A DNA stretch of 11,046 nucleotides from positions 1 through 11,046 of the forward strand of contig DAXQ01000028.1 of the NCBI GenBank assembly GCA_002506485.1, in the 5' to 3' direction. Below the pieces are notes generated by a model. The model was not told the origin of the DNA. It did no database searches and saw only the letters and a program-made list of their open reading frames with translations. Every line of letters starts with the position of its first letter. Within the stretch, counting starts at the first letter, position 1. A program made the translations under genes and the position numbers. Shown in pieces: positions 1-4,791 of the stretch. The DNA is from Euryarchaeota archaeon UBA136 (GTDB lineage Archaea; Thermoplasmatota; Poseidoniia; MGIII; CG-Epi1).

Positions 1-353
1 GAATTCTCTGGAGTTGATGGATTAAGAGCAATCCCTGCTTTCATATTGTTTTTTTTAATGGATTCAAGCGCTTTTAGAGGATTATTTGCTTCAACATGGA
101 CGGAAATAATTTCTGCTCCGGCATCCCTGAAATCTTTAATGAAATCAATAGGATTTGTAACCATTAAATGAACATCTAAAGGGGCTATCCCCTCAAGTGA
201 TTTGACTAAGTCAGGCCCCATTGTAAGATTTGGTACAAAATGACCATCCATGACATCCATGTGCAGGTAAGCCGAGTGTGGACCTACCATTTCAGCAGCT
301 TCCCTCATTCTGCCAAAATCTGCACCGAGCATGGAGGGAGCAATATCAACCAC
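1..353 (-). CDS. rpe: Ribulose-phosphate 3-epimerase, N-terminal half (cut by window edge)
   Basis: This enzyme interconverts D-ribulose 5-phosphate and D-xylulose 5-phosphate in the cytosolic pentose phosphate pathway. About 117 residues of a usual ~220 are present; the C-terminal half lies beyond base 1. The translation shows the family hallmarks in order: an IAPSMLGADF start resembling the usual IAPSILSADF, HMDVMDGHFVPN with the metal-binding His and Asp, DVHLMVTNP with the second metal-site His, and ISVHVEA. These are strands of the TIM barrel carrying the phosphate and metal sites. The start is GTG at 353: an in-frame TGA lies four codons upstream, no ATG precedes the conserved block, and GAGGA (364-360) sits 6 nt upstream as a Shine-Dalgarno. 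The upstream gene's stop overlaps this start by 8 nt, so translation is probably coupled. Family identity is clear. Confidence 0.93.
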   Translation of the reverse strand, partial: MVDIAPSMLGADFGRMREAAEMVGPHSAYLHMDVMDGHFVPNLTMGPDLVKSLEGIAPLDVHLMVTNPIDFIKDFRDAGAEIISVHVEANNPLKALESIKKNNMKAGIALNPSTPEN

Positions 354-783
354 GTAAAGTCCTCACAACGGTATCTATTATAAATTTCCGAGATAAATCA
401 GCTCTTCGATTTTGTACTATTTTAATAAAGGTTTCTACTTGAGATGATTCAGTACGCCACCATTTATCGTAAAACCCATCTATTTGATCTAGGTCCCATA
501 AAATCAATTTAATCTGTGATTCGGGGAGTTTGGGAGCATTCTTTGCATGCCCTAGATCGCTCTTTAGAATATATTTCATTTTATTCAATACTAATATGTA
601 GAATCCTTTCGGTTTCGCTTCCTCTCCGCCTTGATTCTTTATTATTCCTGTATCTAAACACCAGTCATGTTTAGCTAGTTTTCCTTCCTCGTCCAAATAA
701 ACAGGCAACCAAACTTTTTCAGAGGGAGGTGCTGGATTATGGGGGTTTAAATCTTCAGTCTCAGCCTCTTCCTCGGAGCTCAT
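346..783 (-). CDS. Conserved-looking hypothetical protein, 145 aa, cotranscribed with rpe
   Basis: I do not recognise this family. The protein is soluble, with no signal peptide or membrane segment. Residues 1-22 are an acidic, Pro/Asn-rich leader, probably disordered. A mixed alpha/beta core follows, rich in Trp, Lys and Leu, with blocks such as VWLPVYLDEEGKLAKHDWCL near residue 24, GFYILVLNKMKYILKSDLGH near residue 60 and ILWDLDQIDGFYDKWW near residue 94. The C-terminus is basic (NRRADLSRK...RTLRG). The ATG at 783 has no Shine-Dalgarno but lies about 27-33 nt below an AT-rich TATA-like stretch, fitting a leaderless start. Its TGA overlaps the GTG of rpe by 8 nt, which argues for real translation and coexpression. 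Coding is likely; function is unknown. Confidence 0.75.
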   Translation of the reverse strand: MSSEEEAETEDLNPHNPAPPSEKVWLPVYLDEEGKLAKHDWCLDTGIIKNQGGEEAKPKGFYILVLNKMKYILKSDLGHAKNAPKLPESQIKLILWDLDQIDGFYDKWWRTESSQVETFIKIVQNRRADLSRKFIIDTVVRTLRG

Positions 784-795
784 CTAATATTTTGT

Positions 796-824
796 TGATA
801 AAGTATACGTTATTAACTTTATCA
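796..824. repeat. 9-bp perfect inverted repeat between divergent promoters
   Basis: TGATAAAGT (796-804) and ACTTTATCA (816-824) are exact reverse complements separated by 11 nt. The palindrome covers the leftward TATA candidate and ends about 9 nt before the rightward tRNA TATA element, so a bound protein could affect transcription of the 145-aa gene and perhaps of tRNA-Trp. It could also be chance in AT-rich DNA. Confidence 0.45.
809..816 (-). promoter_or_regulatory. Candidate TATA box for the 145-aa gene / rpe unit
   Basis: Reading leftward, TTAATAAC lies about 26-33 nt before the ATG at 783, the spacing of an archaeal box A driving a leaderless mRNA. A second AT-rich stretch (TATACTTTATC, 807-797) is closer to the start and could be used instead. 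The assignment rests on spacing and composition only. Confidence 0.4.
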
Positions 825-832
825 TCACAGAC

Positions 833-841
833 TTTTTATTA
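833..841 (+). promoter_or_regulatory. TATA box for the tRNA-Trp gene
   Basis: TTTTTATTA is centred about 27 nt upstream of the first base of the mature tRNA (864), the expected archaeal box A to start-site distance. It faces right, divergent from the 145-aa gene. If used, the tRNA has almost no 5' leader for RNase P to remove. Confidence 0.55.
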
Positions 842-863
842 GAGTGCTATTGTCCATATCTGG

Positions 864-1034
864 GGGAGCATGGTGTAACCTGGCAGCATTGCGGGCTCCA
901 ATTATACAGGAATGATTGCTACAGGGTCTGCTGATATCGTGATGAATGATTGGAGCTATGACCTGTGCAACGTTGAGCTCCGGCTCAATAGGTGAGACCC
1001 GCCGATCTGGGTTCAAATCCCAGTGCTCCCACCA
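864..1034 (+). tRNA. trnW: tRNA-Trp (CCA anticodon) with a 95-nt intron at 37/38
   Basis: All cloverleaf parts are visible. The acceptor stem is GGGAGCA (864-870) with TGCTCCC (1024-1030). The D arm is at 873-889 with GG at 882-883. The anticodon stem is GCGGG (891-895) with CCCGC (998-1002), anticodon CCA at 898-900 followed by A37 (901). The T arm is CTGGG-TTCAAAT-CCCAG (1007-1023). The discriminator is A1031, and the CCA end is encoded (1032-1034). The intron is 902-996. Its junctions fit a bulge-helix-bulge for the archaeal splicing endonuclease: bulges 900-902 and 995-997, and a central helix 896-899 with 991-994 having three C-G pairs and one U-U mismatch. The outer helix is 903-905 with 988-990. 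An intron at this site of tRNA-Trp is widespread in Euryarchaeota. Confidence 0.95.
902..996 (+). ncRNA. Intron-encoded box C/D guide RNA targeting C34 and C39 of its own pre-tRNA-Trp
   Basis: The intron contains a box C/D RNA closed by ACAGG (906-910) with CCTGT (962-966). In order: box C ATGATTG (912-918), a 12-nt spacer, box D' CTGA (931-934), a 4-nt loop, box C' GTGATGA (939-945), a 12-nt spacer, and box D ATGA (958-961). The D spacer pairs 8 bp (949-956) with 895-902; its fifth base upstream of box D, G953, faces C898, which is C34. The D' spacer pairs 6 bp (924-929) with 995-1000; its fifth base, G926, faces C998, which is position 39. Both fit the N+5 rule for fibrillarin 2'-O-methylation. 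Box C has U where G is usual and box D has A where C is usual, so the kink-turn pair is kept as U-A. Haloarchaeal and Pyrococcus tRNA-Trp introns are known to guide methylation at 34 and 39. Bases 973-988 add a 6-bp hairpin with a TCCG loop. Confidence 0.88.
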
Positions 1035-1069
1035 CTTATCCAAAGATTATGTATGGAAATATAAGGAAT

Positions 1070-1681
1070 TCATCCTAATTCAGTCCATATCTTATTAAAT
1101 CTATAAAACGCAGATAATGTACAAACTATGGCAAATGTATAACACATCAAGGTCATATAGTTCCAGTCTAGATAACCCTCCGAAAAATATTGAATTATTG
1201 GTACCATCACAAGTACCACTAATCTATCTGCTCTACCAAGCAGTCCGGCATATTCTCTTCCGGCACCAACGGCTTGGGCTTGTGTCCCCATATATGAGAG
1301 CATCAAGATCCCGATAATTGCCGCAAAACCCACTGTAATCTCAACCAAAGGACCTAGTGCAATACCTCCCACGATTATTATATCTGCAACCCGATCGAGA
1401 GTATGATCTAACAAATCACCTCTACGACTTGATATTGCTCTTATCCTGGCCACCATTCCATCCAGTGCATCAAGAACGGCTGTCAGAAAGACCATCAATG
1501 CTCCAATTAATAACCAATTAGTGTTTTCCAGGTCGGCCATATAAAATGAATATCCAGCGCCAATTGCTGTAAGAAGAGAAAGAAAGCTAATTCCCATCGG
1601 TCCGATAGGCATTCTCTTTGCCAAAGGATTGAGTATTTTCGTTCCAAAATCTCTATAATCGTCGGCAACCACTAGTACCAT
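1070..1681 (-). CDS. CDP-alcohol phosphatidyltransferase family protein (archaeal phospholipid synthesis)
   Basis: This membrane enzyme moves a CDP-linked lipid (in archaea CDP-archaeol) onto a polar alcohol, releasing CMP. The family signature is intact at residues 71-96: D71xxD74G75xxA78R79, then G88xxxD92xxxD96, where the aspartates bind two metal ions and the last acts as base. About six hydrophobic segments are seen (roughly 28-48, 57-75, 99-115, 116-131, 153-166, 175-193). Length, 203 aa, is normal. A conserved-looking GAGREYAGLLGRADRL stretch (139-154) makes archaetidylinositol-phosphate synthase my best guess, but archaetidylglycerol-phosphate synthase cannot be excluded. The ATG lies within the end of the kinase gene, sharing 10 nt with it, so it is probably translated by coupling. 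It is the last gene of the SRP54 cluster. Confidence 0.9.
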   Translation of the reverse strand: MVLVVADDYRDFGTKILNPLAKRMPIGPMGISFLSLLTAIGAGYSFYMADLENTNWLLIGALMVFLTAVLDALDGMVARIRAISSRRGDLLDHTLDRVADIIIVGGIALGPLVEITVGFAAIIGILMLSYMGTQAQAVGAGREYAGLLGRADRLVVLVMVPIIQYFSEGYLDWNYMTLMCYTFAIVCTLSAFYRFNKIWTELG

Positions 1682-2184
1682 CCCATTATTCTTTCTGAAT
1701 AATCAATAGTTTCATCTAATTTAACTTTTCCTTCGAAGAATTGTTCAAGAATCTCAGCTGCTTGTTCACTTGTGCTATTAGTTGTATCCAATTGAGCTAC
1801 TTTGGTTCTATCAAATATTTCGATTGCCTCTGAATAAATAATGCCCATTGCTTCAGCCTCAAGATTTTCTCTGATTTTTGATTCCGAATAATTTCTTTTT
1901 TCCATACGGGATTCCAGAATATTGGGATCACATCTCAATACAATTACTTTTTCAACGTCTTTCAAGGTATGGGAAAGATGTCCTTCCACAATAAAACTGT
2001 CACCTTTTTTCTTGTGAAATGCCCGATTTAATTTTTCAACATCGATTAACCATTCATCTGATGTTGTTTTTTCTTCCGATGCTTTTGAATATAACTCCGA
2101 TAAATGCAACGTTTTTTTGTTCAATGCATTAGATATGGTGGTTTTACCCGTTCCCGGCGTACCGGTAAGGGCATACCTTACCAT
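1672..2184 (-). CDS. AK6/Fap7-type putative adenylate kinase
   Basis: This is a small P-loop NMP kinase/ATPase of the archaeal putative adenylate kinase family, related to eukaryotic AK6/Fap7. In eukaryotes that protein binds ribosomal protein uS11 and helps the last steps of small-subunit maturation; its archaeal relatives also phosphorylate AMP. Visible motifs: Walker A GTPGTGKT (8-15), the family-typical VEGHLSH (66-72) at the Walker B-like strand, RCDP (84-87), the arginine-rich lid segment SRMEKRNYSESKIREN (92-107) and EAEA (109-112). At 170 aa it has the family's usual length. Its ATG overlaps the upstream stop as TAATG, and its own end overlaps the next start by 10 nt, so it sits in the middle of a tightly packed operon. 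No Shine-Dalgarno is evident, so reinitiation is likely. Confidence 0.9.
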   Translation of the reverse strand: MVRYALTGTPGTGKTTISNALNKKTLHLSELYSKASEEKTTSDEWLIDVEKLNRAFHKKKGDSFIVEGHLSHTLKDVEKVIVLRCDPNILESRMEKRNYSESKIRENLEAEAMGIIYSEAIEIFDRTKVAQLDTTNSTSEQAAEILEQFFEGKVKLDETIDYSERIMGWY

Positions 2185-2534
2185 TAAGATTGCAATTCCT
2201 TTTCAGCAGCTGCTTTAGCTTCTCTCTTTGCCTTTGCTTTAGCTCTTTTTGTTCTTTCTTTAGAAGTGAATGAAGTGGCATTTTCCATGAATCGGTTATA
2301 TGCTTGGTGAGCTGCAAGTGTATCTTCTGGACTTGCCCCCTGTTCTGTCTCGGTCTCCACTTGGATTTCAGTTATAGACATAAATTCAACTTTTATTGTT
2401 GTGATGTCTTTGAATGATCCTGAGAATAAGTTTCCATCTTCCTTAATTTCCCCAAATTCATTTTCCATTAAAGATTTCAAACCACCATTTTCTAGTGACT
2501 TACCATGTCCTCGTTTTATTTCGAAGCTATTCAT
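2184..2534 (-). CDS. Small archaeal protein with basic Lys/Ala-rich tail, function unknown
   Basis: This 116-aa cytosolic protein lies between SRP54 and the AK6-like kinase. Residues 1-75 look like a compact alpha/beta fold: a FEIKRGHGKSLE opening, a predicted helix, then short strands (LFSGSFKDITTIKVEFMS, TEIQVETET). The N-terminal FxxKRGxxxSLE pattern resembles small archaeal proteins I recall as DUF5611, but I cannot confirm it. Residues 94-116 are a strongly basic Lys/Arg/Ala-rich helix, suggesting contact with nucleic acid, perhaps rRNA. The ATG has no Shine-Dalgarno. The 38-nt gap after SRP54 has an AT-rich stretch (about 2556-2567) that could be a weak internal promoter. The stop overlaps the next start as TAATG, supporting real coding and coupled translation. 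Confidence 0.75.
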   Translation of the reverse strand: MNSFEIKRGHGKSLENGGLKSLMENEFGEIKEDGNLFSGSFKDITTIKVEFMSITEIQVETETEQGASPEDTLAAHQAYNRFMENATSFTSKERTKRAKAKAKREAKAAAEKELQS

Positions 2535-2572
2535 GTATAATCATTCTAAAACTCTGTATTTGTATTTTGGGG

Positions 2573-3907
2573 TTATAATTTCAGATCCCCTTTCCCAAAT
2601 TGTTTCATCATACGCTGTTGCATTCGTCTATTGCCACCTAGATTTGACATCATTTTACGACTCTGATTATACTGCTTCAATAATTCCCTAATTTCCTGTG
2701 GGTCAGAACCTGAACCCTTTGCAATCCTGTTAATCCTCGAACGTTTAATAATTTTTGGATTCTCCAATTCCTCTTTGGTCATTGAGCTCATCAATACTTT
2801 GAATTTTTCCAATCTATCCTGAGTCTCATCCATTTGACCTTTCTTCATCATTCCTGACATGCCGGGAACCATCTCCATCACCTTGCTCAGTGGTCCCATT
2901 TTAGTCAGAGCTTCCATCTGTTCCCGCATATCAATCAAAGTGAACTTTCCCGACAACATTTTCCGGGCCGTATCTTCTGCACTTTCGGCATCAAGTACTT
3001 CTTCTGCTCTTTCAAGCAGTGTTTGAAGGTCGCCCATTCCCAGCAGACGGGATATGAAGCGATCTGGGTCCAAGGTCTCTAGACTATCTAAACTCTCACC
3101 AGTTCCTACAAATACGATTGGAGCCTTGGTAACTGCAACAGCAGATAAAGCTCCACCACCTTTTGCAGAACCATCCAGTTTAGTCAATATGACACCAGAC
3201 ACCCCTACAGCATCGTGAAATGCCTGTGCCTGAGGTCCAGCCTGCTGACCTACAGTGGCATCCATCACCAATAGTATCTCATCTGGTTTTACAATTTTTG
3301 ATATGGATTTCATTTCCGAGATTAATTCCTCGTCAAGAGCATGTCGGCCGGCCGTATCCACTATAACTACGTCCAGTTCCTTGAATTCTTCCAATCCCTC
3401 TTTAACAACTTTCCCAGCATCCTTATTGTCTGAAGAACCGAATACGGGAACTTGAATCTGCTCACCAATCTGTGATAATTGATCAAAAGCTGCCGGTCTG
3501 TGAACATCTGCAGCAATTAAACCCAGATTCAACCCTTTCTTCTTGAAATGTTTGCCCAATTTTCCCGTTGTCGTAGTTTTCCCTTGCCCATAAAGTCCAA
3601 CCAACATTATCTTTTGAGACCCTAATTTTAGACTACGTGATTCACCTATAGCTTTTACTAATTCCTGATGAACAATCCGTACAACATGTTCCCTTCCAGT
3701 CATACCTGCAGGCGCTTTTTCCTCAAGTGCCCGATTCTCTATTGTTTTGCTAAGTTCCAATGCCAATCTAACATTAACATCAGATTGAATTAAGGCTCTT
3801 TGAATATCCTTTACTAGTTCTTTGATTAACTCGGGAGAAATATGACTAGCGCCTGCAATTTTTCTCAGAGTATTGCGTAAAGCATCACCCAATGCATCAA
3901 GGACCAT
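2573..3907 (-). CDS. srp54: Signal recognition particle 54 kDa protein (SRP54/Ffh)
   Basis: SRP54 is the GTPase subunit of the signal recognition particle. It binds signal sequences and SRP RNA and docks with the FtsY receptor to deliver ribosomes to the membrane. Domain order is complete: N domain (about 1-90), G domain with P-loop [13 protein letters not shown] (104-116), DTAGR (184-188) and TKLDG (242-246), then [17 protein letters not shown] leading to RLLGMGD (287-293). The Met-rich M domain (about 295-444) carries the signal-binding groove and an [12 protein letters not shown] stretch for SRP RNA. Length, 444 aa, is typical of archaea. The P-loop has Y and Q where GLQGSGKTT is common, but the GxxGxGKT pattern is kept. 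A TATA-like element lies 26 nt upstream of the ATG, so the mRNA is probably leaderless. It is the first gene of the four-gene cluster. Confidence 0.98.
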   Translation of the reverse strand: MVLDALGDALRNTLRKIAGASHISPELIKELVKDIQRALIQSDVNVRLALELSKTIENRALEEKAPAGMTGREHVVRIVHQELVKAIGESRSLKLGSQKIMLVGLYGQGKTTTTGKLGKHFKKKGLNLGLIAADVHRPAAFDQLSQIGEQIQVPVFGSSDNKDAGKVVKEGLEEFKELDVVIVDTAGRHALDEELISEMKSISKIVKPDEILLVMDATVGQQAGPQAQAFHDAVGVSGVILTKLDGSAKGGGALSAVAVTKAPIVFVGTGESLDSLETLDPDRFISRLLGMGDLQTLLERAEEVLDAESAEDTARKMLSGKFTLIDMREQMEALTKMGPLSKVMEMVPGMSGMMKKGQMDETQDRLEKFKVLMSSMTKEELENPKIIKRSRINRIAKGSGSDPQEIRELLKQYNQSRKMMSNLGGNRRMQQRMMKQFGKGDLKL

Positions 3908-3927
3908 TAATTTGAGCCTGAGTAGTC

Positions 3928-3938
3928 GGTTTTTAAAC
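3928..3938 (-). promoter_or_regulatory. TATA box for the SRP54 operon (leaderless start)
   Basis: On the minus strand GTTTAAAAACC is centred about 26 nt before the ATG at 3907. At the usual archaeal distance transcription would begin at or next to the start codon. It lies in the 75-nt gap after alaX, so the SRP54 cluster probably has its own promoter rather than depending on alaX. Confidence 0.6.
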
Positions 3939-3982
3939 TATTGCATTAATGATTTTGCTGGAATAAATAACGAATCTTGTGA

Positions 3983-4711
3983 TTAGTTGTTCAAGGTATA
4001 AGTCAATCTTTGCTTACCAGCGCCCTTATTATCACGTTTTACAAACTCTACTTTACCTATTTCTTTTAATGAACGAACGTGGGTACCGGCACAAGGGCAG
4101 ACATCAATCTCTCCAATACTGATTACTCGCAACCGGGTTACGCTCTTTGGTAATAATTTCCACAAACCGCTGGACATACTGGAACGGATCTCAGGATTTC
4201 CTTCTAGGTCTGATCGATCTGCCTCTGAGATATTGACGCAGATATCCTTATCAATGTATTCATTGGTTAAATCTATCAGATCATCTATCTCATTCATGTT
4301 CAATTTCAATGGTTTAAAGTCTATCCGCGATTTGTCTGATCCTATCTGATTTCCTACGGTATCAGCACCATACAAATCACTCACAATAGCTGAAACAAGG
4401 TGTTGCGAGGTATGCATTCGCATGTGTGTGTATCTCCGATTCCAATTCAATTTCCCCTCCACAGAATCACCTACTTCCGGTAAATCACCTTCGACCATAT
4501 GCCTTATCCTATTCTTCTTACGAACATCATAAACAACACTCTCCCCATCCTTCCAATTCAATGTTCCCTTATCGGGTGGCTGACCGCCGCCTAAGTGGTA
4601 GAACGCAGTCTCTTCAAGTTCTACAATACCTGGATAAACTGCAGTAACTTTGCTTTGAAATTCCTTTTTATAAGTCCCATCATGTGAATCCATGTGGTAC
4701 TGTAGAGTCAT
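3983..4711 (-). CDS. alaX: AlaX-type alanyl-tRNA editing protein
   Basis: This free-standing editing protein hydrolyses mischarged Ser- or Gly-tRNA(Ala) in trans, relieving errors made by alanyl-tRNA synthetase. The zinc editing site is complete: HTSQH (100-104) and C207AGTH211, giving ligands H100, H104, C207 and H211. The N-terminal part has the FYHLGGGQPPDKG motif (37-49) shared with the domain preceding the editing site in AlaRS. At 242 aa, with this N-terminal domain but without the long C-terminal extension, it fits the AlaX-M class. The chosen ATG (4711) lies about 25 nt below a TATA box and has no Shine-Dalgarno, so the message is probably leaderless; Met7 is an alternative start. It is transcribed divergently from the giant surface-protein gene and upstream of SRP54. 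Confidence 0.95.
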   Translation of the reverse strand: MTLQYHMDSHDGTYKKEFQSKVTAVYPGIVELEETAFYHLGGGQPPDKGTLNWKDGESVVYDVRKKNRIRHMVEGDLPEVGDSVEGKLNWNRRYTHMRMHTSQHLVSAIVSDLYGADTVGNQIGSDKSRIDFKPLKLNMNEIDDLIDLTNEYIDKDICVNISEADRSDLEGNPEIRSSMSSGLWKLLPKSVTRLRVISIGEIDVCPCAGTHVRSLKEIGKVEFVKRDNKGAGKQRLTYTLNN

Positions 4712-4731
4712 AATATTACTAGAAAAAGTGG

Positions 4732-4740
4732 CTATTTATT
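4732..4740 (-). promoter_or_regulatory. TATA box for alaX (leaderless start)
   Basis: On the minus strand AATAAATAG is centred 25 nt upstream of the alaX ATG, placing transcription initiation at the start codon. It shares the 80-nt intergenic region with the rightward promoter of the giant surface-protein gene. Confidence 0.6.
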
Positions 4741-4750
4741 GACAGTGAAA

Positions 4751-4786
4751 CTATTAAATGGTTTATTCAATCGGTATCATAGAGGT
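4751..4786 (+). promoter_or_regulatory. TATA element and Shine-Dalgarno of the giant surface-protein gene
   Basis: CTATTAAAT (4751-4759) is a TATA-like element predicting a start site near 4780. GAGGT (4782-4786) then lies 5 nt before the ATG at 4792 and matches the anti-Shine-Dalgarno at the 16S 3' end. The message would have a leader of only about 12 nt that just holds the ribosome binding site, unlike the apparently leaderless alaX and SRP54 genes. Confidence 0.5.
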
Positions 4787-4791
4787 AAGAC

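Noticed and set aside
825..1043. 72-aa minus-strand frame across the tRNA-Trp region
   Set aside because: It is antisense to the intron-bearing tRNA, whose structure explains the sequence.
1035..1069. Possible terminator between the tRNA and the convergent lipid gene
   Set aside because: Only short, scattered T stretches on either strand and no clear hairpin.
1117..1317. 66-aa plus-strand frame opposite the CDP-alcohol transferase
   Set aside because: It is antisense to a gene with an intact family signature and has no recognisable features.
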